The notes under the pieces were generated by a model. That model saw only the letters and a program-made list of their open reading frames with translations. It did no database searches and had not been told where the DNA came from. From positions 186,001-250,000 of the forward strand of contig AZYM01000170.1 of NCBI GenBank assembly GCA_000611715.1: a stretch of DNA of 64,000 bases, written 5' to 3'. This DNA comes from Scolecobasidium constrictum UM 578. Its lineage: Eukaryota; Ascomycota; Dothideomycetes; Venturiales; Sympoventuriaceae. Positions 1-10,361 of this stretch are shown here, piece after piece (position 1 is the first letter of the stretch; each line of letters starts with the position of its first letter). A program made the translations under genes and the position numbers.

Positions 1-50
1 CCCTACGAGAGCTCCTTCTTGACTAGGACAAGTCTACCAAACGTGTGAAG

Positions 51-1638
51 ATGAGGCTTCTGAGGTTTCTCCAGTGCATGCTACTGGCGACGGCTTCACT
101 TGTGGCCGCTGCTGATCCGGATCCAGATGTTATGCCTGCTTGTGCTGTACGTAGACGTCGACAGACCTAAATGTGATCCAAATGCTAATGATGCGAGCAG
201 ACATCTTGCGTCAACAGTGCCCTTCGAAATCAGACCGAGTGTGCAGTGACAGACTCCGCCTGTCTATGTACTGCCCAAGCCTTCAACGCACAATCGACAG
301 CATGCATATCTTCCAGTTGCACGGTCAAGGAATTGCTAGGTAAGATCTCACAGCAATCTCTGTTGAAACAAATCGCTAACCTACGAGGTCCCTAGTCGCG
401 ACGAGATTGAGTCTCCGATCATGCGGCGTGGAACCAAAGGAGCGTGATCCAGTCATTGTTCCACTGCGAACCACTCTTTTCGTCCTCGGAACTGTCTTCC
501 TATTGATGAGAATCGCCAACAGGACCTTGGGATATGGTGGCATGAACTGGTGGTGGGATGACTATACTATCTTCCCTGCCTACGTCTTTGCCATCTGCTT
601 CTTCAGCTCCAGCGTGCTGCTGTACAACTATGGCATTGGCATTGACATGTGGGATTTGTCATTCTACGACATCACCAGCTTTATGCATGTAAGCGTCTCA
701 CAGTTCCTCGCCTGAGTGGAATGCTAATGAACATAGGCCTTCTACTATTGCTCGCTGGTATACAAGGTCGAGATGGCCTTCGCGAAGATATCAGTCTGCT
801 TCTTCTTCCTGCGTATCTTCCCATCGAGGAGCTTCCGGATCTACGCATATATCGTCATCGCACTGAATGCTATCGTCGGCCTGCTGTTCATGTGCGTTGA
901 CATGTTTCAATGCACGCCAGTCAATGCCGCTTGGAAAGGTTGGGCTGCGGAAAGCTCGGCCAAATGTATTGATCTGCCAGCTGCTGTTTACGCAAACGGC
1001 TTCGTCAATATTGTTCTGGACGTGATCATGATCAGCTTGCCGATCTATGAGGTGACGAGACTCAAGCTGAATGTGTGGAAGAAGCTGAACGCTGCTGCGA
1101 TGTTCGGTACTGGGTTTATGTGAGTTGGAATGGGGCTCCGCGTTGTTCGATGAAGGCTGACCGCTCAAATAGCTTGACCATCATTGGCATCCTTCGTAAC
1201 GTCAACTACTCGCAAAACATGGAGACAACAAATCCTACATGTGAGCGCAGTGCCCTCATGGGTGATTGAACAAGCTGACAAGAATTAGATGACCTTCGCA
1301 TTCTCCACCAGTGGGCGATGTGTGAAGTCATGATCTCACTGATTTGTGCCTGCCTCCCCGATCTCCGAATCTTCATCCTCCGCATGATCTGGATCGCGAA
1401 AGGCCGACCGGATCCAAGCACCAACCGCTCGAACACAGAGTACAAGTATGGCACGAAGAACAGTCATATCATGGTGACGAGTGAGCTGAGGCAGACGGAC
1501 TATCAGAATATCGAGGTTGGGAAACCACCGTATGGTAAGGAGGCTAGTGACGTGGATAGTGAGATGGAGTTGGTGGATGTGCTGCGGGCGACGAAGAGTC
1601 CGATCAAGAGCTACGTTCGAAGGTCGACGTCTGGCTAG
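51..1638 (+). CDS. CFEM-domain, seven-helix (PTH11/rhodopsin-fold) membrane receptor
   Basis: Six exons fit without a frame break: 51-146, 201-339, 396-688, 737-1119, 1173-1240 and 1289-1638, giving 442 residues. A signal peptide (MRLLRFLQCMLLATASLVAA) precedes a CFEM module with eight cysteines spaced as in that family (PACA, TSC, TEC, SACLC, ACISSSC, RSCG). After it come about seven hydrophobic helices, starting at VPLRTTLFVLGTVFLL, with the family hallmarks DDYT, FQCTP and a helix-5 region VLDVIMISLPIYE. The C-terminal tail is polar. This is the architecture of Pth11-like receptors of filamentous ascomycetes, which sit in the plasma membrane and in some species sense surface or host cues; the ligand here is unknown. 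A related receptor without CFEM lies at 50948-52163. Confidence 0.88.
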
Positions 1639-2043
1639 CTACACAACAGCGTGGGCATTAAACCCTTTGTCGATGCTCATAGACTGTCTCAGCTGGGCCG
1701 ACTGTTCTGCTTCACCAAGCTCGATGGCAGCCTTATTCTGGGAGGCGTTCGGCATCGTAGATTCCATATACCCCAAAGTTGCGAAACAAGTTCAGAATTG
1801 GCTTCTAGCATGTATACCGTTTTCTTATTTGTAGGACAAGTAGTCCTGACTTCCTCCTACGAAAATATTCTGTTGCTGTCCACGGGGTCTCAGGGCAAGC
1901 CCTGCTGCTTAGTCATTCGGACCACGTGATCCGCAACCTCAACCTGGACTTTCGTTGCTGCCATTATGATTGCGCCCAACGCAGTTCATCGTCAGAGGCA
2001 CAACTGAAGTCATGGTCGCCATCGAGCCCTCACTCTGATAGCC
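1639..2043. other. Intergenic, between receptor and prp18 homologue
   Basis: I see no convincing gene. A CACGTGAT element lies at 1923-1930, about 115 bases upstream of the next start codon, and may belong to that promoter. Confidence 0.5.
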
Positions 2044-3108
2044 ATGGATTTCGCTTCTTTGATGAAAGCGCAAATCAATAAAGGCAAACCTGCATCGCCT
2101 GCAAATGGAGCACAGAAGTACATGAAGCGCTCAGACATTGAGGCACAACGTGAAGCCAAGTACAGGGAAGAACAGGAGGAGCTCGAGAGACAACGACAGG
2201 AGCGCGCGGCAAAGAAGCGGAAGCTAGAGGAAGACGAGGCGGAGCGCAACAGGGAGCGAGAAGAGAAGAAGCGCAAGTTTGCAGAAGAGGCACAGCGGCA
2301 GCGGGAAGTGGAGGCAGAGAAGGAGGAACGTGAGCGGCGGAAGCGACTAGGTTTGCCCGATCTGCCTGCGAAGAAGGAGGCGACGCCGCTTGCAGATGGC
2401 GAAGAAGACATTGAGGAAGGCGAGTTGACAACGAAGCTGCGCGAGCTAGGTGAGCCCACCAAGTTGTTTGGCGAAACACATGTGCAGCGACTACGAAGAT
2501 ACAAGCGGATAGTGGGCTTGAGTCTGGCGCCGAAGACGTACGACGGACCTATACCAACAACACTTGAGCCGGTGGAGGAGAAGGACATGAAAGTGCCACT
2601 GAAAGCACCAAAGGACGCCGATGGAAAGAAGCACGTGTACAGGCAGCTGGCATCATACTTCACCATGCTGCTCACGGAGTGGGAAGTGGCGATGATTCGA
2701 CGTCCGCAAGAAGTCCAAGAGTCGTACACTGGAAAGCTGGCACACAATGCAATGGTACAAGCGAAGGCGAGTCTCGTGCCATTGTTCAGGAAGATGGAGA
2801 AGGGCGATATCGATGACAAAGTGCTGGAGGGTGTCTTGGAGATCGTGCATTCAGCACAGGAAAGGAGATACGTGGACGCGAACGATGGCTACCTAAGATT
2901 AAGCATTGGCAAGGCGGCATGGCCTATCGGTGTCACCATGGTAGGCATTCACGAGAGAAGTGCACGTGAGAAGCTGCACGAAAGCGATAACACGGCTCAC
3001 ATCATGAGCGACGAAACGACGAGGAAGTACCTGCAGGGCATCAAGCGCACATTGACGTTCGCGCAGACTCGATGGCCGCCAGATGATCAGCTTCAATTGA
3101 TGGGATGA
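2044..3108 (+). CDS. prp18: Pre-mRNA-splicing factor 18 (Prp18)
   Basis: This intronless gene encodes 354 residues. The N-terminal 110 residues are a charged Arg/Glu/Lys helix. They are followed at residues 131-153 by the SFM/PRP4-like motif (LRELGEPTKLFGE, then RLRRYKRI). The C-terminal 150 residues form the Prp18 helical domain (YFTMLLTEWE, then LYLRL-type helices around DGYLRLSIGKAAWPIGVTMV, ending near RKYLQGIKRTLTFAQTRWPP). Prp18 is a U5-associated second-step splicing factor acting in the nucleus with Slu7. Length and domain order match fungal orthologues. The ATG at 2044 is the first in frame and begins the usual N-terminal MDF sequence. Confidence 0.93.
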   Translation: MDFASLMKAQINKGKPASPANGAQKYMKRSDIEAQREAKYREEQEELERQRQERAAKKRKLEEDEAERNREREEKKRKFAEEAQRQREVEAEKEERERRKRLGLPDLPAKKEATPLADGEEDIEEGELTTKLRELGEPTKLFGETHVQRLRRYKRIVGLSLAPKTYDGPIPTTLEPVEEKDMKVPLKAPKDADGKKHVYRQLASYFTMLLTEWEVAMIRRPQEVQESYTGKLAHNAMVQAKASLVPLFRKMEKGDIDDKVLEGVLEIVHSAQERRYVDANDGYLRLSIGKAAWPIGVTMVGIHERSAREKLHESDNTAHIMSDETTRKYLQGIKRTLTFAQTRWPPDDQLQLMG

Positions 3109-3775
3109 GTGATTGCATCATGGCTCAAGGATTGACGGCTGTCCGACGCGAGATGATTTGCTTATAGCGAGCTGAGAAGAAGGAATGAATGAATGACACA
3201 AAGAAAGGTTGCCCTTTTTCGAGGACAGTGTCGAGGCAAGGAATTTGAGCCGTACTGTATGTGTTTCTGATTCTTCTCCATTTCGTATCCTGAATGCCTT
3301 GGGCTGCTCTCTGCGAAGCTGTTCCCCAGTACGTCACTGCTTTCATTGTTACAGTATGGCAAAGTGAAGTGCAACTAAAACTCCGGTAGCATGTCACCGC
3401 CGGTGCAGCCGTCTTCAGAGCTTACAGTCGACACCAGAAGCTTCGCTAGGTCTTCTGCTCGAAGATGCGCCAATTAATTCCCTGCTGAATGTGTTGTCAG
3501 CGTCCAAGATCGCGAGGGAAGAGAGGCTGCCAATGTCACTTCCACATCAGTACCGCACTAGCACAGTCACCTGATATGGGTCACCTCATTGGCTATTGTG
3601 CTTCATTGCCTTTGTTCTGCAGCCTTTCAAGAATTAGCACTTCTATGTCCTTTCTGCGACTTTGTTTTCTCAACTTCGCGAAAATTCAGAGACTGCCCAT
3701 CATTGCTTGCCTTTGCCTAATATCTATGCAGAACTCGCAGTCCTCTTCTCTGGAGGCTTTCTCTTCGTGTCCACC
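3109..3775. other. Intergenic
   Basis: No supportable gene. Short open frames on both strands here lack any recognisable protein character. Confidence 0.5.
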
Positions 3776-5703
3776 ATGCAAGGTGTGATCAGAATGCTGC
3801 TTGCGCTGTCTGATCCCCTCTCTACCTTCCTTGCTTCCGCACAGAAGGAGTTCACGCCTGCTGTGCCTACTTACCAAGATCTGTCGTCGCTTCGCGATGC
3901 CAGCTTCACTGCCGCCATTTTGTACCTTCTCTGGCAACTTGTAAGTCCATTCCATGATGATTTCGACAGCGCGCTAACAATATCTAGATCTCGAACCTGG
4001 ATTGCTCTGCGTCATCTACGCCATCTTCGCCGTCTCAGCCTCCTTCTGTGCCGCCTAGCGATTATGTGCTTACCGAGGTAGTGGAGATGCAGCAGACTGC
4101 GCCTGTCTTCCCTGATCCTCCTCCTCCGTCTGTATCACCCTTCACAGAATCTCCCGACACATCCGTACCACCTTCACCTCTTAAGACAAAAGGCGACTGT
4201 CCTGAGCCCCCGACCGAACCCGTGTCAAGGCCATCTGCTATTGGAGCCGCGGAGAAAGTCGCTCGGGATGCCATGACGCCTGAAGAGAAAGAGCGCACGC
4301 GCAATAATCACAAGCAGCACCAGCGAGAACTGAATGCTCGTAGATTCCGGGCCTGCGCCGAGGCCAAAGCTAGGATACGTGCACAGAAAATTGCACGAGC
4401 TGAGCAGTCGAGGATAGCACACGAGCAATGCTTGGCTCGTTTGAAGCGGTCTCCTGCACCAGCCACCGGAGCAGAGAACACGCCCACTGAGACTGAGATA
4501 CTTCAAACTACTCCAACATATCCTCAGATCCCGTCATCCCCCTCCATCGTGGATACCGACGACACACCACTTCCGAATGAGATGGCGCAACCTGCCTTGA
4601 TGGTCACTGAGATCCCAGATGGTATTTCTGATTCAAGCTCTGACGACTCATCGATCGACACCGCGAATGAACAGGCGATCTCAATACCTTCTTAGACTCC
4701 AATTACCACCATCCACCTCGAGTCTGAGGACTCAACAACTGAGGATGAAAGTGTCGAAACCGAACCAGTATATCCAGATCTCTCAGCCTCTCCTACCAGC
4801 GAACAGGATCCTGCGAGTACTTCAAAGAAAATTGAGCGTACTGAACCTGTCTCGACAATTACCCAAATCCTGACGCCTCCAACTCTTGTCGGATCTCAGC
4901 AGCAGGATCACGTCGCGGCTCGAATTCACCATCCTGTCGCGACTCCAAATCCACAGACTCCTGAGATCCCGTTGCGCAGTATCGACGAGATCTTCGCAGG
5001 TCTGGAATCGACACCAGATCTATCCATTGACATGCAGCTCATGCAATCCAGTAATCCTCAGATCCAACAGACTAATATTCATATTTATCAAACACATGGG
5101 AACACTGGATATGCTATGCCGTCACATCTCACTGCACCTGGGTTACAGCCTCACAGCTTCTACGGCTTCGATCCTGCCTTGATGAGCAACCCTGGATATC
5201 TCGACCCATCGTTTTTGCCGAAATACGACAATGTCGAGGATACATCGACCAATCCCGTCGTCACAGTTCAGAGCACTCCTCAGATGGCTGAAGCAGTAAT
5301 TGCAGCGCAGGCACCTGTTGAAGATGTGGCATCTGCAGCTCCTGTGATCCCAGCACCCAAGGTTCACGGAACCGACTTGACGCAGGAGGAATGGGATCTT
5401 GCAATGGCGACAGCGGACGATATCCTAGATGACGACGATGATTGGATGTACGAGGATAATAAGGAGTGGATGCACGAGAACGAGACTGATCAGACACTGG
5501 AGGGAAGGACTGAAGTGCGCTCAGATCAGATCGCTGCGAGACGGTTCAATGCACGAGAACGGGAGGAGACGAAGGAGGATGGTGAGGAAAGGAAGAGGAA
5601 GGTGCCCGAGCACCAGCTTGGAGAACAGCCTATGCTGACGGGGGAGCGGAAGATCAAGCCTCTGCCACGTCGTGCTGGTGGGCGTGCAAAGGATGTGCAC
5701 TGA
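3776..5703 (+). pseudogene. Disordered Pro/Ser/Thr-rich protein gene with one in-frame TAG
   Basis: Exon 1 (3776 or 3794 to 3940) joins exon 2 (from 3988) through a clean 47-nt intron with a GTAAGT donor and GCTAAC branch site. The frame then runs to 5703, interrupted only by TAG at 4693-4695; the codons on both sides (4048-4692 and 4696-5703) are open and of the same low-complexity character. The N-terminal segment is hydrophobic (LLALSDPLSTFLAS, then LYLLWQL). A basic helical stretch follows (RRFRACAEAKARIRAQK), then acidic Ser/Thr-rich sequence, and a C-terminal region DILDDDDDWMYED with a basic end. I do not recognise the family. The stop may be a nonsense mutation. Alternatively an intron 4622-4777 (GTATTT...CCAG) would keep the frame, but its branch site is poor and 156 nt is long for this genome. 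Confidence 0.5.
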
Positions 5704-6189
5704 GGATGTGAGCTGGGTCCCTGTTAAAAGCTGAACAAAGTGGTAATGAGTAACATGAAGCGAGCAAGCGACTGAGCCAGAAAGTCACTGTATCGCGAAA
5801 GGCACTGGCGGTCATCATACCCGTGCACATCGGCTTCGAGCGTACCTGCATCTTTTTTGCGAAAGGTGCTGTTGCTTGAAGCTGACGGTGCTGGTTGGTT
5901 GGCTCGCTATGCGCGATCAAGCTCTGGTGCCATGCTCCTCAAAGCTCATCACGGTCTCTGCCACAGACTGCTCACTGTCACTGAGTGCCAAGGCTGACGA
6001 TAATAGCCTTGTTTCGATTATCATCGTCACTGAGTATACAAGTGGCCAATCACAACAGATACCCACCGATTCACGTAGTAGTCTAAGGACAATGTCATTC
6101 TTAAGGCACATAAGAGTCCACTATAGAATCAACAGACTTCATCCTCTTCATCACACAACAATTTCGAGAGTTTCATCAGTTCTGTAGAA
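5704..6189. other. Intergenic
   Basis: No gene seen. It contains the 3' flank of the disordered-protein locus and the presumed promoter of the small Cys protein. Confidence 0.45.
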
Positions 6190-6738
6190 ATGGAGCCAAC
6201 CATAAACGACGTCCGCCACGCTTGTGAAGGTAAGACCCCAACGCTTCACCATCTAACGTGCGGCCACTACGTACGTGCTGAAGAGGTCCAGTCCTGCAAA
6301 GTGAACTGCGTCCACGTAGCTCAGGAGATGGCAGCCGGCAACCAACCCATCAAGACTGTCCCTTTCTTCATCTGTGAGCAGTGCTACCAGGAGAAGTGGA
6401 TTAGCAGCGTCCGCGGTGAGATCGACCCACAGATCGTGCTAATGCAGCAAACAGCTCAGTACAAGGCCGCTGACGTAGTTGCGCAGGACAAGTTGATTGT
6501 GGATGTGATCAAGCGTTCAGGCGCTCCTCTGGAGTGGGAGGAGTACATTGCGAAGGTTGGCACGATGGGTCGACAGGAGGGCGGCGTCTACGGCTCTATG
6601 ATGCTTGCGGATGATCTTGTGCGTGAAGTCGAAGATGAGCTGTGTGACATGATGAAGATTGGAGATGGCCAGATGGCATCGAAGGCTTCGTACGAGCCAT
6701 CACAAGAGGCTGAAGGAGACGCGATGGACCTCGACTGA
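6190..6738 (+). CDS. Small protein with Cys/His-rich N-terminal region, unknown function
   Basis: One exon encodes 182 residues starting at the first ATG. The N-terminal 65 residues hold several Cys/His residues in metal-ligand-like spacing (HLTCGHYV, CKVNCVHV, FICEQCYQEKW), which suggests a small zinc-binding fold, although no named finger matches exactly. The remainder is helical and acidic and ends in MDLD. I do not recognise a family. A GTAAGA just after the start (6231) resembles a donor, but the open frame continues through it, so no intron is needed. Confidence 0.6.
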   Translation: MEPTINDVRHACEGKTPTLHHLTCGHYVRAEEVQSCKVNCVHVAQEMAAGNQPIKTVPFFICEQCYQEKWISSVRGEIDPQIVLMQQTAQYKAADVVAQDKLIVDVIKRSGAPLEWEEYIAKVGTMGRQEGGVYGSMMLADDLVREVEDELCDMMKIGDGQMASKASYEPSQEAEGDAMDLD

Positions 6739-7069
6739 GGTCTTCGAGTAGCATGGCTGAAAATGGTAAGCAACTCCAGTGTATTCGCAGACAGACACAC
6801 TGTAAACAGAATAGCCCTCAGCAACCGTCTAATACAAAAAGAATGCAATTGCATCTAGACTTGTGAACATATTTTCCTTCATCGCTCTTTCTTCGTCGAG
6901 CGTATTCTCATGGCTTGGGCGGAATGAGTTCCGCATGTGACGTTCTCCGCTCCCGAACAAAGCTCTCGTGACAAGCTCCTCAATAAACTCTCGTGCTTCG
7001 TCATCTGAGCCATCATGTCTCCTCATTGTTCACGAGGACCTCAATTGATCCTTCATCCACCCTGACATC
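6739..7069. other. Intergenic
   Basis: No gene seen; presumed 3' end of the small Cys protein and promoter of the nitrilase. Confidence 0.45.
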
Positions 7070-8509
7070 ATGTCGCGCAAGCTCAAGCTTGCAGTCGCAC
7101 AATGCCGTACGCTCGACACGACGATTGACACGCTCAAAGAGCTCGAAGCTACCACCAGATCTGCTGCGCAGCAAGGCGTTCATCTGGTCCTCTTCCCTGA
7201 AGCCTATCTAGGTGGCTACCCCCGAACATGCGATTTCGGATGCGCAGTCGGTGCTCGCGACCCAAATGGCAGAGAACAATTCCTGCAGTACTTCAAGAGT
7301 GCAGTCGATCTGGGCGACACACCAGCTGGTGCCGGAGATGCATGGACAGACAAGATACTGCCTGTAGCTCGAGGCGAGAAGTACAGGGGCGATGGCACAC
7401 GAGAAGAGCTCGAGCGTATCGCACGTGAGACCGGCGTCTTTGTCGCGGCTGGTGTTGTTGAGAAGGCTGGCGGAAGCTTATATTGTGGAGTGGTCTACGT
7501 GGATCCGAAGCACGGCTGCATTGGCAAGAGGCGTAAGGTCATGCCCACAGGCACAGAACGTTTGATCTGGGCGCAAGGCTCGCCAAGTACATTACGCGCA
7601 GTAACGACAACGATTAATGGTGTAAAGCTCACTTTGGCTGCTGCGATCTGCTGGGAGAACTACATGCCTTTGTTACGCCAGAGTCTGTACAGCCAGAATG
7701 TCAATCTGTACCTGGCGCCAACGGCTGATGGAAGAGACACATGGCTATCGCTGATGAGGACAGTGGGGTGCGAAAGCAGAGCCTTTGTACTCAGTGCCAA
7801 TCAGTGCTGCAGGAAGAGTCATCTTCCAGACTGGATTTCTGGTGGCAGCGCGCAGAAAGAGTCTGCACCTGTGAGACGCAAACCGGTCGGCGAAGCAAGT
7901 ACGCGCCCCACACCGCTTTCAGGCAGACGTTCTTCTACGATCACGAAGACACAGGACGGACATGAGCTGTATTTACCAGCATGTGACGACAAGTCTTCGG
8001 AGATGAACGGTGAGGCGTTCAAAGACGGAGTCGGCCGCAGGCGCACAAGTATAAGCCCCACGAGTAAGAGGCGCCGATCGACTGTGGTGACAGGCGAGGA
8101 TGGGCATGAGATATGTTTGCCTGTGCCAGACCAGGATGTCGGCCATTCAATCCCAGAAGACGCCGTGGACACCAGTAACAGCGCCATTGCACCCGACGAG
8201 TCGGCATTGGTCGTACCACCGTCCGATGTGGTGAACGGGAAGAGCTCTGGCAAACAAATCAATGGTATTGGTGCAAAAGGCGGCGAGGATGAATTCATCT
8301 CTCGTGGCGGTTCCAGTATAGTCTCACCGCTGGGTGAGGTCCTAGCTGGTCCAACCTGGGAGACTGAGGATTCGCAGCTGCTGATCGCGGAATGTGACTT
8401 CGATGATTGCGAAAGAGGCAGACTGGATCTTGATGTCGCCGGCAGCTACTCGCGAAATGATGCATTCAAATTGGTGGTGGAAGGTCTTGATCTCAATCCT
8501 CCGCCTTAG
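7070..8509 (+). CDS. Nitrilase / carbon-nitrogen hydrolase with large internal insertion
   Basis: One exon encodes 479 residues. The Glu-Lys-Cys triad is visible: E44 in FPEAYLGGYP, K156 in KRRKVMPTGTERLIW and C194 in AAICWENYMP. The C-terminal signature SRGGSSIVSPLGEVLAGP followed by DLDVAGSYSRNDAF is that of fungal nitrilases, which convert nitriles to carboxylic acid and ammonia. Between about residues 252 and 408 the domain is split by a Ser/Arg-rich disordered insertion of about 155 residues. The insertion contains two copies of a short motif, RRSSTITKTQDGHELYLP (286-303) and RRRSTVVTGEDGHEICLP (334-351). Typical nitrilases are about 320-360 residues, so the insertion explains the extra length. 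It lies outside the catalytic residues, so activity is plausible. The neighbouring cyclase-like gene converges on it (stops 64 nt apart). Confidence 0.88.
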   Translation: MSRKLKLAVAQCRTLDTTIDTLKELEATTRSAAQQGVHLVLFPEAYLGGYPRTCDFGCAVGARDPNGREQFLQYFKSAVDLGDTPAGAGDAWTDKILPVARGEKYRGDGTREELERIARETGVFVAAGVVEKAGGSLYCGVVYVDPKHGCIGKRRKVMPTGTERLIWAQGSPSTLRAVTTTINGVKLTLAAAICWENYMPLLRQSLYSQNVNLYLAPTADGRDTWLSLMRTVGCESRAFVLSANQCCRKSHLPDWISGGSAQKESAPVRRKPVGEASTRPTPLSGRRSSTITKTQDGHELYLPACDDKSSEMNGEAFKDGVGRRRTSISPTSKRRRSTVVTGEDGHEICLPVPDQDVGHSIPEDAVDTSNSAIAPDESALVVPPSDVVNGKSSGKQINGIGAKGGEDEFISRGGSSIVSPLGEVLAGPTWETEDSQLLIAECDFDDCERGRLDLDVAGSYSRNDAFKLVVEGLDLNPPP

Positions 8510-8573
8510 CAAGATTGACTGGTAATGCTAATGTCTATACTCTATATCAGCGCAGTCTACGCCTTTCGGATGT

Positions 8574-9466
8574 TCATGCATTCTTCTTCGCCTTCTCCTT
8601 TGCCAGCATCTTGTTATGCGTCTTGATGTAGAAGTACGGGTAGATGACTTCTGGGAAAATGGTGATAATCACCAGCGCAATGCTCGACCACGATCCGACA
8701 TACTCCCAGTTCTGCGGTACGTTCATGTATCGCCACATGAACACACCATTTGCGGTCAGACACCCCAAGAAGCGGGTGATCCTACAAACTATCAGTACGA
8801 CACATTTCGATTTAGTGCGCAAGGAAGCATACCAGATCTCCAGGCTCTGACCCTTAGTGTCGCCCCTCTTCAACAGGTGGTAAAGCTCACCCCAACCAAT
8901 AGGCGTCTCCAATAGCCAGCCCGTCCAGTATGCAGTCACTTGCTCACGCTCGTCTGGGAAGTACTCGCACAGCTTATGGAAGAAGACAACTCCGACTGCG
9001 ACGCCCAAGATCGTTCGGACAGTGACGAGCTTCCGCTGCGAAGCCGGGTACGCGTAGAATAGTGCTACTGTGGCGAATGTCGCATCCATGAGGAACCATA
9101 CAATGAAGCCGCTGAACTCAAGAGTCGAGCTTGGCATGACGAAGGCATAATACAGCTCGTATGCCATGGTGCCGCACCTTCATCAAGAAGCATTAGCGCA
9201 TCTATCCTTTACCTAGGTGGTCTATTCCACTTGAAGACATGACGTATTCCAGAAGAGACGTACAGGAATTCGACGGGCCCAGCAAGAAAGCGGTCGCGGA
9301 CCGTGGCGATCATGTAGAAGTAGTAGCATAGAGCGTACAGCACTCCACATGAGATGATAAGACCATCTTGGACATACAGGTAGCTCTCGGGTGGGTTGAG
9401 TGCAAGGTCGGAAGGTTGAACGATGAGGTGGCTGCCAGCTATGCGCCTCGCAATATCGAATGCCAT
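8574..9466 (-). CDS. PaxB/AtmB-like integral membrane terpene-cyclase family protein
   Basis: Three exons on the minus strand (9466-9264, 9177-8833, 8781-8574) give 251 residues. The second intron is 51 nt and would read through in frame. Splicing it joins LEIW to ITRFLG, which matches the conserved W-[IL]-[TS]-RFLG segment of the family, so I accept it. About seven hydrophobic helices are seen (GLIISCGVLYALCYYFYMI; FSGFIVWFLMDATFATVALF; VRTILGVAVGVVFF; and others). The segment GWGELYHLLKRGDTKGQS resembles the equivalent part of indole-diterpene cyclases PaxB/AtmB. Many uncharacterised fungal proteins share this fold, and no prenyltransferase or GGPP synthase is adjacent, so a cyclase role is unproven. 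Confidence 0.65.
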
Positions 9467-10361
9467 TGTGGTTCCAAGTTGAATCCACAAAGTCAGCGAT
9501 CACTTTCTGTGCAACGGTTCCAAGCTCTTCGCGACTTTCTTCTGTTCCTGATCGTGTCTTGACTTCAGCCCAGGTGTGAATGTGCGAAAAACTGCGACGG
9601 TGAAGGGACAGGAAAACTTCTGACTTCAGATTATTCTCCAGCTGTACAAGATTCGTGGTATTTCATGCGTCGTCAATACGCGTAGGTACAAGCTTGGAAG
9701 TCGTCATCTTGAAAGTTGGTTCCGGTGCTTCCGTGTCAGCAAACTCGCGACTTCCTCCACTTCTCTTCCACCATCAATTCTCGTCCGCAGCTGCGACATC
9801 CTGTGTCGCGCGCATCTCGTTGCAAATTGTTTGATGCCGCGAGACGTTTAGAGAATACGATGATGAGATGTGTTCGGTGGCTGGCGGCGATGATGTCGTT
9901 GGTCGCACGCGTCTGGTGCCGCGGACCGGCCATTGCGGAGCGAACTCCATCAACTCTATCAGGCGACGACAATCATGCTTTCGTAGCACGATCATAATCA
10001 GCCGTGGGCGACAAAGTGGCCGTGAGGAAAGAAGAGAAGCCCGAGGATGCGAAGTTCAAGCTGGCCATCACCCTAGCACGTGAACAGCAGTTGGCTTCGA
10101 CACGTGCGTCCAACCTCGCAGCTCGCAGCAATCATCGCACACGGGACGCTGCAAACCCGGAGATGGCCTGCGGATTCTTCCATTTCTTTGAGTCTCGACC
10201 TCATGACTAGATTCACTTTGTCCCAGTAACGTGATGACTATGGCAGCTTCTCATGACCAGCTTCTCCAGCCTCATCTGAGTCTTCACGCGTTCGTATTTG
10301 AGAGCGTCATCACCCATTTCGTATTTGCGATGTTTTCTTGCTTTACATCATTGTCGCAGAT
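9467..10361. other. Intergenic
   Basis: About 0.9 kb without a supportable gene. Several short overlapping frames on both strands show no protein-like character. Confidence 0.45.
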
